Part shown: positions 49,609 through 57,965 of the stretch, in pieces
Layout: every line of letters starts with the position of its first letter
Position numbering within the stretch: the stretch's first letter is position 1
Assembly: GCA_947002045.1 (NCBI GenBank)
Contig: CAMQJB010000006.1
Span: forward strand, 6,999-70,998
Length of the DNA stretch: 64,000 bases
Source: an uncultured Collinsella sp.
GTDB taxonomy: Bacteria > Actinomycetota > Coriobacteriia > Coriobacteriales > Coriobacteriaceae
Direction: 5' to 3'
Notes under the pieces: model-generated
Told to the model about the DNA's origin: nothing
Seen by the model: the letters and a program-made list of their open reading frames with translations, nothing else
The model's database searches: none
Position numbers and translations under genes: made by a program

Positions 49609-49648
49609 AATCAGGTGATCGGTTAACGCGCAGTAGTGCAGGCAAACC

Positions 49649-50743
49649 TTACGCAAACAGACCGTAGATGCTGATGTTGGCCTTGGCGTAGAGGCTGTTA
49701 GCATACTCGGTCCACTTGGAGCTGGCGCTCGAAGCCTGCGAGGAATACTGCTGGTAGGCAGTGTAATAGGCGGTCATGGCCTGCTTATAGGTCGCGCTAT
49801 CGGCCGTAAAGGCATCGTCGGCAAAAGCCTTGGCATAGGTGCTGTCGGCATCCTTCCAGGTACCCTTCTCGCTATCCCACTCGTCGCCGGCAAGGCCAAT
49901 GATGTAATCGGCGTAATCCTTGCTCGCGGTGTCCTCGTTGCCGTCAGAAGGCTTGGTCGGAGCGGTCGGCATGCTTGCGGAGCTATCGCCCACCTTCTTC
50001 TTGTAGAGCTTCTGCAGCGTCGCGGACTGGCGGACGATCTGCTTGGCCTGGTCCTTGGACACACCATACTGCGTGGCCATGGTTTTGTAGTCCGAAGTGC
50101 CGATGGAATCCTCGGCGTACTGCTTCATTTCCTTGGAAGAGACGGCAATGCCCTCGTCCTCGGCAGCGTCGAGCAGGATCTTGTTGCGCACGTAGGACAG
50201 GATGACGTCGGCAGAAGGAGCGGTGTAGTTGCCATCGCTATCCTTGACGGTGTCGAGGCTGTACTGGCTCTCGATGGCCTCGCGCGCGGTGATGTCGCTC
50301 TTCTTGCCGTTGTAGCTATAGCTTGCCACGGTCGAATCGAGCTGGTCCTCGGTCAGGGTCGCCGAGCCGATGCCCTTGCCGCCAAAGCCGCCATTGCCAA
50401 TAAAGAAGCCGACCACCGCAGCGATCACGACGGCGACCACGAAGGCGGCAATCATCGTCTTCTTATGCTTGGATGCATGGTCGTCTTCGTCGGAGCCCAG
50501 GATATCGTCGTCCTCATCCTGGGCCTCGGACATGAGGTTCTCGTCGGCGGCGTCCGCGGCGATCTTTGCCTCCAGGCGAGCGTCCTCCTCCTCGGCGGTC
50601 GTGCCGGCGGCAATATGTTCGGCAGACGTGCCGGCGACCAGGTCGATCTTCTCATCCTCGTCACCGTCGGGGCCTTCGCCGCGCTCGATGATCTGAATGC
50701 CGTCGATCTCGTCCTTCTCGTCCTTCTTTTGAATCAGACCCAT
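49649..50743 (-). CDS. Membrane-anchored protein with SurA/PpiC-N-like extracytoplasmic domain
   Basis: The 364-residue protein has a very acidic cytoplasmic N-terminus (residues 1-90, Asp/Glu-rich), one membrane span (about 97-116) and a long helical external region. In the external part, EAIESQY, VLSYVRNKILLDAAEDEGI and VSKDQAKQIVRQSATLQKLYKKK resemble the N-terminal chaperone domain of SurA/PrsA-like proteins. No parvulin isomerase domain is visible. A Ser/Thr/Ala-rich region and a tail rich in Tyr/Gln/Ser follow. A folding-chaperone role outside the membrane is a guess. AGGAG precedes ATG. Confidence 0.75.
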   Translation of the reverse strand: MGLIQKKDEKDEIDGIQIIERGEGPDGDEDEKIDLVAGTSAEHIAAGTTAEEEDARLEAKIAADAADENLMSEAQDEDDDILGSDEDDHASKHKKTMIAAFVVAVVIAAVVGFFIGNGGFGGKGIGSATLTEDQLDSTVASYSYNGKKSDITAREAIESQYSLDTVKDSDGNYTAPSADVILSYVRNKILLDAAEDEGIAVSSKEMKQYAEDSIGTSDYKTMATQYGVSKDQAKQIVRQSATLQKLYKKKVGDSSASMPTAPTKPSDGNEDTASKDYADYIIGLAGDEWDSEKGTWKDADSTYAKAFADDAFTADSATYKQAMTAYYTAYQQYSSQASSASSKWTEYANSLYAKANISIYGLFA

Positions 50744-50781
50744 ATCAGTTACTCCTTGTTAGGAAACATAGTCCGCAATAG

Positions 50782-50810
50782 AATACGCCCGACAAAGCGC
50801 CGGGCGTATT
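50782..50810 (-). terminator. Terminator of the isocitrate dehydrogenase family gene
   Basis: A 10-bp stem AATACGCCCG/CGGGCGTATT; on the minus strand followed by CTATTG. Confidence 0.7.
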
Positions 50811-50869
50811 GATTCTCAGGTTATACGCAAACACTTAAGTACTATTTAGGCGTTTGCAGTCTGCATGCC

Positions 50870-51955
50870 TTAGGCCAGGTGCGCGATAACGGCATCGGCA
50901 AAGGCCTGCGTGCCCACAGCGCCCTCAACGGAGCCGGTCTGGGCACGACGAACGTCGCCGGTAACCTGCTCACCCTCGTCGAGCGTGGCAGAAACGGCGG
51001 CGCGAATGCGATTGGCCGCGTCGTTCTCGCCCAGGTGATCGAGCATCATAGCCGCGGACAGAATCTCGGCCGTGGGGTTAGCGATATCCTGGCCAGCGAT
51101 ATCGGGCGCGGAGCCGTGCGTCGCCTCGAAGATGGCACAGTCGGCACCGATGTTGGAACCCGGAGCCATACCCAGTCCACCTACCAGACCGGCGCACAGG
51201 TCGCTCACAATGTCACCATACAGGTTGGGCAGCACCAGGACATCGAAGTCGTTGGGGTTCTGGACCAGGCCCATGCAGGTGGCGTCGACAATCTTGTCGT
51301 TGAACTCGATATCGGGATAGTTGGCGGCCACCTCGCGCGCAACGCGCAGGAACAGGCCATCGGTCGCCTTCATGATGTTGGCCTTATGCACGGCCGTCAC
51401 CTTTTTGCGGCCGCAGCGGCGGGCGTACTCAAAAGCGTACTCCACAATGCGGCGGCTCTTGGCGATGGAAATCGGCTTGATTGAGATGGCGGAATCCGCG
51501 GCGAAGGTCTTCTGGCCCGAGCGCTCGACGAGCTGCGAGAGCTCCTCGACCTCGGCAGCGCCCTCATCGAACTCGATGCCGGCATAGAGGTCCTCGGTGT
51601 TCTCGCGCACGATAACCAGGTCGACGTCGCGGAAGCGCGAGCCGTCGCCCGGCTGCGACAGGCAGGGGCGCACGCAGGCGTACAGGTCAAAATGCTTGCG
51701 CAGGGCGACGTTAACGCTGCGGAAACCCGTGCCGACCGGCGTGGTGATGGGGCCCTTGATAGCAACCTTGGTCTCGGCGACCGCATCGAGCACATGTTGG
51801 GGCAGCGGCGTGCCAAACTCGTCCATGACGCCGGCACCGGCCTCCTGGACGTTCCAGTTGATCTGGACACCGGTGGCCTCGACCACGCGGCGCATAGCCT
51901 GCGTAATCTCGGGACCGATACCGTCACCAGGAATCAGGACTACATCGTGCGCCAT
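50870..51955 (-). CDS. Isocitrate/isopropylmalate dehydrogenase family protein (probable NAD-dependent isocitrate dehydrogenase)
   Basis: A 361-residue decarboxylating dehydrogenase starting [13 protein letters not shown], with the substrate loop [29 protein letters not shown] (catalytic Lys), [11 protein letters not shown] and the cofactor region [18 protein letters not shown]. The phrase [12 protein letters not shown] is typical of NAD-type isocitrate dehydrogenases rather than Leu[10 protein letters not shown] is the nucleotide site. No leu genes are adjacent. It begins a row of minus-strand genes with very short gaps (6 bases to the HEAT gene upstream). Confidence 0.88.
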   Translation of the reverse strand: MAHDVVLIPGDGIGPEITQAMRRVVEATGVQINWNVQEAGAGVMDEFGTPLPQHVLDAVAETKVAIKGPITTPVGTGFRSVNVALRKHFDLYACVRPCLSQPGDGSRFRDVDLVIVRENTEDLYAGIEFDEGAAEVEELSQLVERSGQKTFAADSAISIKPISIAKSRRIVEYAFEYARRCGRKKVTAVHKANIMKATDGLFLRVAREVAANYPDIEFNDKIVDATCMGLVQNPNDFDVLVLPNLYGDIVSDLCAGLVGGLGMAPGSNIGADCAIFEATHGSAPDIAGQDIANPTAEILSAAMMLDHLGENDAANRIRAAVSATLDEGEQVTGDVRRAQTGSVEGAVGTQAFADAVIAHLA

Positions 51956-51961
51956 AATCTG

Positions 51962-52660
51962 TTACTCCTCGTCTTCGGCGTCGTCAGATTTTTTTACGCT
52001 AGCACGCTTCTTCTTTTTGGAGAGATCCAGGCCAAAACGTTTAACAAGCATTTCGCAAATCTCGCTCGAACGGGCCTTGAGATAGCTACCCTTGCCGTTC
52101 TCGGCATCGAACTTAAGGCGCAGCGCGAGCTTCTCGGCGACCTCGGCGTCAATCTCGCCCCGGCCAAACTCGTACAGGCAACCGAGCATGTCGCGATACT
52201 CGAGGTCGCCGTGGTAGCACTGGATGGCCTCGTCCAGGATGGGCCAAGCCTCGCGCGAACGCTCGACGCTCGTGGCGCCCCACACGCACAGCAGGCGGAA
52301 GGCGGCATAGCGCAGCGTGGACGAAATCTCATCGAACAGCGCGGTCTCGGCGCCCTCAAAGGCATCGCCCAGCTGCTCGGGGCAGGTGGTGGCGAGCGCC
52401 GCCAGGGCATCGAGAGCCTCCCAGCGGGTCTGAGCCTCGGGGCGGTCGAGCGCCTCGATCAGCGCGGGCACGCAGGGCACGACGCGCTGCGGATCGCGCT
52501 CGGCAAGCAGGTGCAGCACGCGGGCGGCAAACTGACGGATGCGGCGCGTGGGGCAGCCGAGCTCCTGGACCAGGCGGTCGACGGCGTTCTCGTTCTCCTC
52601 TGCCAGCTGGAGCTGTGCCAGCTCCTCGTCGGTGAGCTGTTCGTCTTTGTTTTCTGCCAT
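51962..52660 (-). CDS. HEAT-repeat-like protein
   Basis: The 232-residue protein is helical throughout. At least two HEAT-like repeats are visible: RRIRQFAARVLHLLAERDPQ-VVPCVPALIEAL and TRWEALDALAALA, with an acidic start and a Lys-rich, then acidic end (SKKKKRASVKKSDDAEDEE). HEAT scaffolds mediate protein contacts, so no enzymatic role is suggested. It is 15 bases from the small membrane protein and 6 from the dehydrogenase gene, implying one operon. I do not recognise a named family. Confidence 0.75.
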   Translation of the reverse strand: MAENKDEQLTDEELAQLQLAEENENAVDRLVQELGCPTRRIRQFAARVLHLLAERDPQRVVPCVPALIEALDRPEAQTRWEALDALAALATTCPEQLGDAFEGAETALFDEISSTLRYAAFRLLCVWGATSVERSREAWPILDEAIQCYHGDLEYRDMLGCLYEFGRGEIDAEVAEKLALRLKFDAENGKGSYLKARSSEICEMLVKRFGLDLSKKKKRASVKKSDDAEDEE

Positions 52661-52675
52661 AGTTACCTCTTTTTA

Positions 52676-53104
52676 CTATTTCTTAGCGTGCTTGTCAGCA
52701 CCCTTGCTGTCATCGGCGACCGAGATGAGCTGTCGGTCGGCCGCGCCATTGCGACGCGCACGGCGGCGCTCCTCGGCATCGCCCGCGTCGGCGGCGGCGC
52801 GGTGTGCCTTGTTGACGTTAAAGACCTCGTCGTGTTTGCGCCACGGACCGACGGACTCGCCAAAGCTCATCTTAAGGCCGGCGATAAAGCCGCCGAGCCA
52901 GCCGATCGGCGCAAACTGCACCAGCGGGAACAGCGAGAACACCCAGGTCAGCAGGATGACTGCCGCCGCTCCCGCAAAGTTGGCAATCCAGTAGTCGCGC
53001 TTGGTGATGACGCGCTTTTCGCACGCCCACTGGCCGCACAAAAAGCCAATGTAGATCGCGAAGAGAAAGAGCACCAGCGCAAGCACCACGAACGTCCAGC
53101 TCAT
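52676..53104 (-). CDS. Small two-span membrane protein
   Basis: The 142-residue protein has membrane segments at about 4-24 and 40-75 (with a short break) and a basic, Ala/Arg-rich cytoplasmic tail (about 100-142). ATG at 53104 is used; the upstream frame extension overlaps the His-rich gene end and lacks a ribosome site. It lies five bases downstream of the HIBADH-family gene. Function unknown. Confidence 0.7.
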   Translation of the reverse strand: MSWTFVVLALVLFLFAIYIGFLCGQWACEKRVITKRDYWIANFAGAAAVILLTWVFSLFPLVQFAPIGWLGGFIAGLKMSFGESVGPWRKHDEVFNVNKAHRAAADAGDAEERRRARRNGAADRQLISVADDSKGADKHAKK

Positions 53105-53109
53105 GGGCG

Positions 53110-54189
53110 CTACTCCCCGTGATGGTGGCCGCAGCAGCACTCGTGGCCATCATCATGGCCGTGGCCGCCGCAGCACTCGTGGTCCTCGCCATGGTGGTGG
53201 CCGCAACCGCACTCATGGTCGTCGCCGTGCTCGCCGCAACCGCAGCCATCCTCGTGAGCACCGTGCTCTTCGGGACGATACTGCGACCAGTCCAGACCGG
53301 CGGCGATGGCGTCGGCCTCCTCCTTATAGAGGACCGTGATGGCCTGGGTGCCCAGCTTGGCACCACCGATGGCATCGAGCATGTCGTAGAGCGTAAAGGC
53401 CACGTCGGCGCCGGGCAGCGCAAGCTCGCGATCGTCGGCATAGGCGAGCGCCAAGCGCAGGTCCTTGATGAAGTGCTCGACCATAAAGCCGGGCTTGTAG
53501 TCGCCGTCGAGCGCCTTGGTAGCCAGGCTCTCCATGGCGCCGGACTTGCCGGTACCGCCCAGGATCATCTGGCGGGTCTTCTCCAGATCAAGGCCGCTCA
53601 GCTCGGCAAATGCCATGGCGTCTGCCATGCCGACCATGCAGGCGCCCAGCGACACCTGGTTGGCGAGCTTGGCAGCCTGGCCCTTGCCGGCGCCGTCGAA
53701 GCAGCAGATGTTGGCCGCAAAGGTGGCAAGGATGTCGCGGACCGGCGCGATGTCGTTCTCGGTAGCGCCCACGATAGCCGTGAGCGTACCGGCGATAGCG
53801 CCCGACTCGCCGCCGGTGACGGGGCAGTCAAACGCCATGCGACCAGAAACCTGGGCGGCCTCGGCAATGTCACGGGCAAGCTCGGGCGAGCTCGTGGTGA
53901 GGTCGATCAAGACCGCGCCGGGCTTAGTGCACGCGAGCAGGCCGTCGCCCGCCAGGTAGAGTTCCTCGACCTCGGAGGGATAGCCCACCATGGTAAAGAC
54001 GACATCGGCGTTCGCCGCGGCATCGGCCGGCGTATCTGCCCAGACGGCGCCGCGCTCGATAAGCGCCGCCGCCTTGGACTTGGTGCGGTTGTTGACCGTG
54101 ACGGGATAGCCGGCGTCCAGAATGTGGCCGGCGATGGGGGCACCCATGATTCCGGTGCCGATGAATGCGACGGAGAGCTTGTTTGCCAT
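53110..54189 (-). CDS. 3-Hydroxyisobutyrate dehydrogenase-family reductase with a His/Cys-rich metal-binding tail
   Basis: Residues 1-306 form a complete beta-hydroxyacid dehydrogenase: NAD(P)-binding AFIGTGIMGAPIA (9-21), substrate motif DCPVTGGESGA (121-131) and catalytic lysine in GKGQAAKLANQ (K174). Family members reduce tartronate semialdehyde or similar acids. After that comes an unusual tail (307-359) with about 14 His and 9 Cys in CGCGHHHGEDHECC-like repeats. Such tails bind Zn, Ni or Cu in other proteins. It is not a frameshift artefact since the frame is continuous to the stop. Substrate and metal are unknown. Confidence 0.9.
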   Translation of the reverse strand: MANKLSVAFIGTGIMGAPIAGHILDAGYPVTVNNRTKSKAAALIERGAVWADTPADAAANADVVFTMVGYPSEVEELYLAGDGLLACTKPGAVLIDLTTSSPELARDIAEAAQVSGRMAFDCPVTGGESGAIAGTLTAIVGATENDIAPVRDILATFAANICCFDGAGKGQAAKLANQVSLGACMVGMADAMAFAELSGLDLEKTRQMILGGTGKSGAMESLATKALDGDYKPGFMVEHFIKDLRLALAYADDRELALPGADVAFTLYDMLDAIGGAKLGTQAITVLYKEEADAIAAGLDWSQYRPEEHGAHEDGCGCGEHGDDHECGCGHHHGEDHECCGGHGHDDGHECCCGHHHGE

Positions 54190-54287
54190 GAAACCTTTCC
54201 TTTTGGGTTGGGTGTTGTTACCAGGTTGAATACTCGGTGCCAGCGTTTGGGCTGTGAGTCGAGGGCGATTACGGACGCAGCGCTTGC

Positions 54288-55241
54288 CTACTGACCGCGC
54301 ACGCGGCGGGCGATACGGTCGGAAAGCGACGCCTTGTCGGCGCGGTTCTTACCCCAAAACGCGCAGCCCACCATGCCGGGGCCCACGTGCGAGCCGATGG
54401 TGGGACCCACGGAGCCGCGAATGATCGTGACGTCGGCGCAACCCTCCTCCTTGCGGATGGCGGCTTCGAGCCAGTCACCATCCTTTTCGGCATCGGCCGT
54501 CATGATGGCGATGGGCATGGTGCGATCGGGCACGTAGTTCTCGCGGAACGACTTGAGGATGGACTTGAGCGCCTTCTTGCGGCCGCGGTTGACGCCGATC
54601 AGCGACAGCGAGCCGGCCAGGTCGTAGGAGAGCTCGGGCTTGACGTCGAGCTTTGCCGTGAGCTGCGCCGCCGCGGGAGGAATGCGGCCGCCGGCAGCCA
54701 GTGCGTCGAAGCTCTCGAGCGTAAAGTAGCCGTGCACGTAGGTCTTTGCCTCGTTTGCCCAATCGACCAGCTGCTTGGCGGTCAGTCCCGCCGAACGCTG
54801 GCGCACGGCCTCGAGCGCCAAGAGCGCACCGGTCGCGCAGGGCAGAGCGTTGTCGACCACGTAGAGCTCAAAGTTGGGATACTCGGCGCGCACGACATCT
54901 GCCGCCTGGCACGCGGAGTTGTAGCTCGACGACAGCGCCGAGGTAAAGCACAGGTAGACCGTGGGCGTGCCCTCTTTGGCGCACTCGGTAAAAAACTCGA
55001 TATAGCGACCGAGCGACACAGCCGAGGTGGACACGCGGGCACCGGCGCGCATGCGGTCGTAGAACTCCTTAGGGCTCATGCTCGACCAGATGTCGTCTGT
55101 GCGCTCCTCGCCATCGATAATGAAAGGGAAACCCAGGATATCGACATCGAGGTTCGCGGCGACCTCGGGGCTAAAGTCGCAGCAGGTATCGACGACGATG
55201 CGGCAACGGTTCGAATGACCGGCGGATGCGGCCTTGTCCAT
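54288..55241 (-). CDS. DegV-family fatty-acid-binding protein
   Basis: A 317-residue DegV fold protein (FakB-like), which presents fatty acids to a kinase in lipid metabolism. Motifs are IVVDTCCDFSPE, STSAVSLGRYIEFF, the lipid-site phrase YLCFTSALSSSYNSA, and the C-terminal GSVGPTIGSHVGPGMVG. ATG is at 55241, just after AAGGAG; a TTG one codon upstream would be an alternative. It is a single gene between the reductase and hpf. No FakA partner is in the window. Confidence 0.9.
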   Translation of the reverse strand: MDKAASAGHSNRCRIVVDTCCDFSPEVAANLDVDILGFPFIIDGEERTDDIWSSMSPKEFYDRMRAGARVSTSAVSLGRYIEFFTECAKEGTPTVYLCFTSALSSSYNSACQAADVVRAEYPNFELYVVDNALPCATGALLALEAVRQRSAGLTAKQLVDWANEAKTYVHGYFTLESFDALAAGGRIPPAAAQLTAKLDVKPELSYDLAGSLSLIGVNRGRKKALKSILKSFRENYVPDRTMPIAIMTADAEKDGDWLEAAIRKEEGCADVTIIRGSVGPTIGSHVGPGMVGCAFWGKNRADKASLSDRIARRVRGQ

Positions 55242-55264
55242 CAAAGCGACTCCTTACGTAAAAA

Positions 55265-55291
55265 GGCGGCCACCCGCATGGGATGGCCGCC
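55265..55291 (-). terminator. Terminator of hpf
   Basis: Stem GGCGGCCA/TGGCCGCC with inner CCC/GGG pairing; on the minus strand followed by TTTTTACG. Confidence 0.85.
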
Positions 55292-55320
55292 AACCGTTAA
55301 CTCATGCAAGTTAACGTATT

Positions 55321-55905
55321 TTACTCGTCAAGTGTTTCGATGCGGGGCTTGATGATGCCATATCCACCATTCTTACGGTGATACACCACATTGATGAGAC
55401 CGGTCGTCGCGTTCTCGAACACGTAGAAGTCGTGGCCCAGCAAATCGGTCTGCACCAGCGCCTGCTCCTCGGTCATCGGGGTGACATCGATGACCTTCTC
55501 GCGGACGAGCAGGTCGTCGTCCTCCTCGGGCAGCAGCAGGTCGGCCAGATCCTCAACGCGCTCGACCGGCGCGACATCCGCGGCACTGGCACCACCCTGG
55601 CGGTTGTCCACGACCTTGGTCTTGAACTTGCGCAGCTGGCGGGTGACCTTATCGGCGGAGAGGTCGATGGCAGCATACATATCTGCGCCGTGCTCGGCAA
55701 CGCGAATCACCGAACCGCGGGCACGAGCCGTGACCTCGACGATTGCCGGGTTGGGGTTCGAGGGGTTCTTCTCATAACGAAGCACGACGTCGACTGTCAT
55801 GGGCTCGATGTCGAAAACCTTGAGCGCCTCGCCGATTTTCTCATCCACATGCGCACGCAGAGCATCGGTTACCGTCGTCTTGCGTCCAGAAACCTTGATA
55901 TCCAT
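55321..55905 (-). CDS. hpf: Ribosome hibernation promoting factor, long form
   Basis: It binds 30S subunits and dimerises ribosomes in stationary phase. The 194-residue protein has the N-terminal HPF/RaiA domain (about 1-100; MDIKVSGRKTTVTDAL, MYAAIDLSADKVTRQLRKFK). An acidic linker and the long-form C-terminal domain (about 138-192; ALVQTDLLGHDFYVFENA, INVVYHRKNGGYGIIKP) follow. ATG at 55905 follows GGAG; the longer frame is rejected by alignment to the family. It has its own terminator. Confidence 0.94.
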   Translation of the reverse strand: MDIKVSGRKTTVTDALRAHVDEKIGEALKVFDIEPMTVDVVLRYEKNPSNPNPAIVEVTARARGSVIRVAEHGADMYAAIDLSADKVTRQLRKFKTKVVDNRQGGASAADVAPVERVEDLADLLLPEEDDDLLVREKVIDVTPMTEEQALVQTDLLGHDFYVFENATTGLINVVYHRKNGGYGIIKPRIETLDE

Positions 55906-56127
55906 ACGTGGCTCCAATCTGCCTCGGGGACTTACTGTACTGGCTATGTACCCATTGCCGTGCATTTAATCACGCGATTTCCCAAAGACCCGAATAACGA
56001 CTGCTTGATACCGCATACCGAAGTCTCGCACTTTTCCGTGGCAAAGTGCGCTATAGGAAGGCGTCGGCAAAGCTAGTTTTTCTCCTGGAAATCAGCTTTT
56101 ACCTGCCGTTTTTACCAAAATAGAAAA

Positions 56128-56158
56128 GCCGGGCTCCCCTATTAGGGAGACCCGGCTA
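56128..56158 (-). terminator. Terminator of the solute-binding lipoprotein gene
   Basis: Stem AGCCGGG-CTCCC with GGGAG-ACCCGGCT; on the minus strand followed by TTTTCTATTTT. Confidence 0.85.
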
Positions 56159-56222
56159 TGCGTGTTGAAACCGTGAAGAAGTGCCTCGTTCAATGTATGG
56201 CAGGCGCCACCCCTACCAATAA

Positions 56223-57233
56223 CTAGCTATTGAGCTTGTTGATGTCATCGTCGGTGATGGTGCCCTCCTGGCTAGACGACGGGCTGTCGCCGTTGTTATC
56301 AGAGGCGTCGTCATCGGAGGACTCGGTCTCGTTGGACGTGGAGTCGGATGCCTGCACATTGGCCCCCGAAACGGTCTTGGCGGTAAGGTCATAGGGCATC
56401 TGTCCGTACCAGACGCAGTGGACTGCCTCGAGCGTGCCATCGACCGTGATGCCATCGAGGGCATCGCTCGCGGCACGGCACAGCTCATCGTTAGAGCTTA
56501 GGCCTGCGACGCCAAGCGTGGAGGGCGCCTCGAGCGTACCGACATAGGAGATCTGGCTCATCAGACGCGCGAGGTAGCCACCAGCCGTGGAATCACAGAT
56601 CACGTAATCGACCTCGCCCGACTCGAGCGCCTCAAAGCACTCATTGATGTTGGAGAAGGTCTTTTGGTTGGCGGTGATGCTTTGCTTGGCGAGCGCCTCC
56701 TGCGAGGCCGAGGAGGTCTGAACGCCCAGGGTAGCGGTCTTAAGCGTTTCGGTGGAAACGCTCAGCGACTCGCCGTCACTGCTCTTGCCGAATACGGCGG
56801 GGGCGTCGTACAGACAGGTGCCAAGTGAGCTGATATCGCCGTCCGTAGACCTGGCGTCGCCAATAAAGATGTCGGCCTTTTTATCGCTGAGCGCGGAATC
56901 GGCCGAGGACGCATCGACAAAGGCGACTTTGAGACCCATGCGGCATGCAAGGGCACGAGCGGCATCGACCGCATAGCCCGTGAGGTTTCCGTCGGCATCC
57001 TGCATGGCCTGTGGGGCGTCGGACGTATCGAGGGCGACCGTCAGGGTTCCCGGCGTGACCAGGGCATCGTCCGATACCGTGGGGGTAACGGTCTCGCGCT
57101 CGATCTGGTCGATCGTGGGCGTCGTGAACGTGGACAGTGGATTGAACGCACATCCACTCAGGCCCAAAACGGCAATGACCACCGCGGTCCCAGCACCTAA
57201 CCGAGCCGCATGCATCAAGCTGCCCCTCACCAT
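56223..57233 (-). CDS. Solute-binding lipoprotein (periplasmic-binding-protein type 2, amino-acid-like)
   Basis: A signal peptide ends in the lipobox LGLSGC, so the protein is anchored by lipid outside the membrane. The core resembles amino-acid/polar-solute binding proteins: LTVALDTSDAPQAM, GNLTGYAVDAARALACRMG, KKADIFIGDARS, and a second lobe with GEVDYVICDSTAGGYLAR. The last 50 residues are Ser/Asp/Glu-rich and likely disordered. ATG at 57233 is used; ATG at 57215 with GAGGGG upstream is equally plausible. No permease or ATPase is next to it, so it is an orphan or works with a distant transporter. Confidence 0.82.
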   Translation of the reverse strand: MVRGSLMHAARLGAGTAVVIAVLGLSGCAFNPLSTFTTPTIDQIERETVTPTVSDDALVTPGTLTVALDTSDAPQAMQDADGNLTGYAVDAARALACRMGLKVAFVDASSADSALSDKKADIFIGDARSTDGDISSLGTCLYDAPAVFGKSSDGESLSVSTETLKTATLGVQTSSASQEALAKQSITANQKTFSNINECFEALESGEVDYVICDSTAGGYLARLMSQISYVGTLEAPSTLGVAGLSSNDELCRAASDALDGITVDGTLEAVHCVWYGQMPYDLTAKTVSGANVQASDSTSNETESSDDDASDNNGDSPSSSQEGTITDDDINKLNS

Positions 57234-57965
57234 GTCCGCTACCCTGCCTTCTGTGTCGTATACGATCCGTGCCCTGCACGGAATATCGGGTTGTTCCCAC
57301 CAGCTGACCTGGTATTTGACCCCACACTTGCGCACCGGGGCGTTTGCTCGGGAGGCCGCAGCCACCTTCACGACTGGCCCGCTCGCCCGCGAGGCGGTAT
57401 TGCCCCAAAGAAAATAGAACGGACGGTGCGGCTTACATCTAGGACGCGCCATGATCGCGCCGCGCGCACGCGGTCGCTTACGTGGATCCCTTTGACCGCG
57501 TCTGTCTTGGACTAGGATGGGCATTTCGTCCGTCCGCAACCACAGCCTGGCAGGAACGTAGCGCATTATAGCTAAGTTCAAGCTATAGTTTAAGGTTAGG
57601 GACGTTATTCGCATCGCGAGCACAGATTTCGCAGGTCGGGGCGGACCATTCGTGCCCCCATGAAGCCCGGAGCTCCCCCACGGGGAGCCCCGGGGCACCC
57701 GTCTCAGGGTGCCGTGTGCAAAAAACGGCAAATATGAGTACTGCTACCAATTTAGTAGCAGCGTATTTCCGCCTCACGAGCCCTTTTTGAGTTCCGCACA
57801 GCCCGCTTGGCGCCAAGATATTCCACATTCGTTTATTATCTCTTCGCTGAATCCAGTTTTCCGCCCAAGTTTCTTTATTTTTGCTGTCACTAATCTAGTA
57901 ACAGTACTCATATTTGCCGTTTTTTGCACATGGCATATAAACAGACCCCCTATAAAGCCATAGTT
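57234..57965. other. Long intergenic region, no gene seen
   Basis: No convincing coding frame, RNA gene or riboswitch is recognised. It contains the family 1 inverted-repeat element at 57716-57929, and GC-rich stem-forming sequence near 57670-57710 (CTCCCCCACGGGGAG, GGCACC/GGGTGCC) in front of it. Confidence 0.5.
57716..57929. repeat. Inverted-repeat intergenic element, family 1, copy B
   Basis: 46-base arms at 57716-57761 and 57884-57929 with few mismatches, beginning GTGCAAAAAACGGC and sharing GGCAAATATGAGTACTG with copy A. Confidence 0.8.

Noticed and set aside
57234..57965. Possible structured RNA or riboswitch in the long gap
   Set aside because: Only the repeat element and short GC-rich hairpins are seen; no known riboswitch core was recognised.
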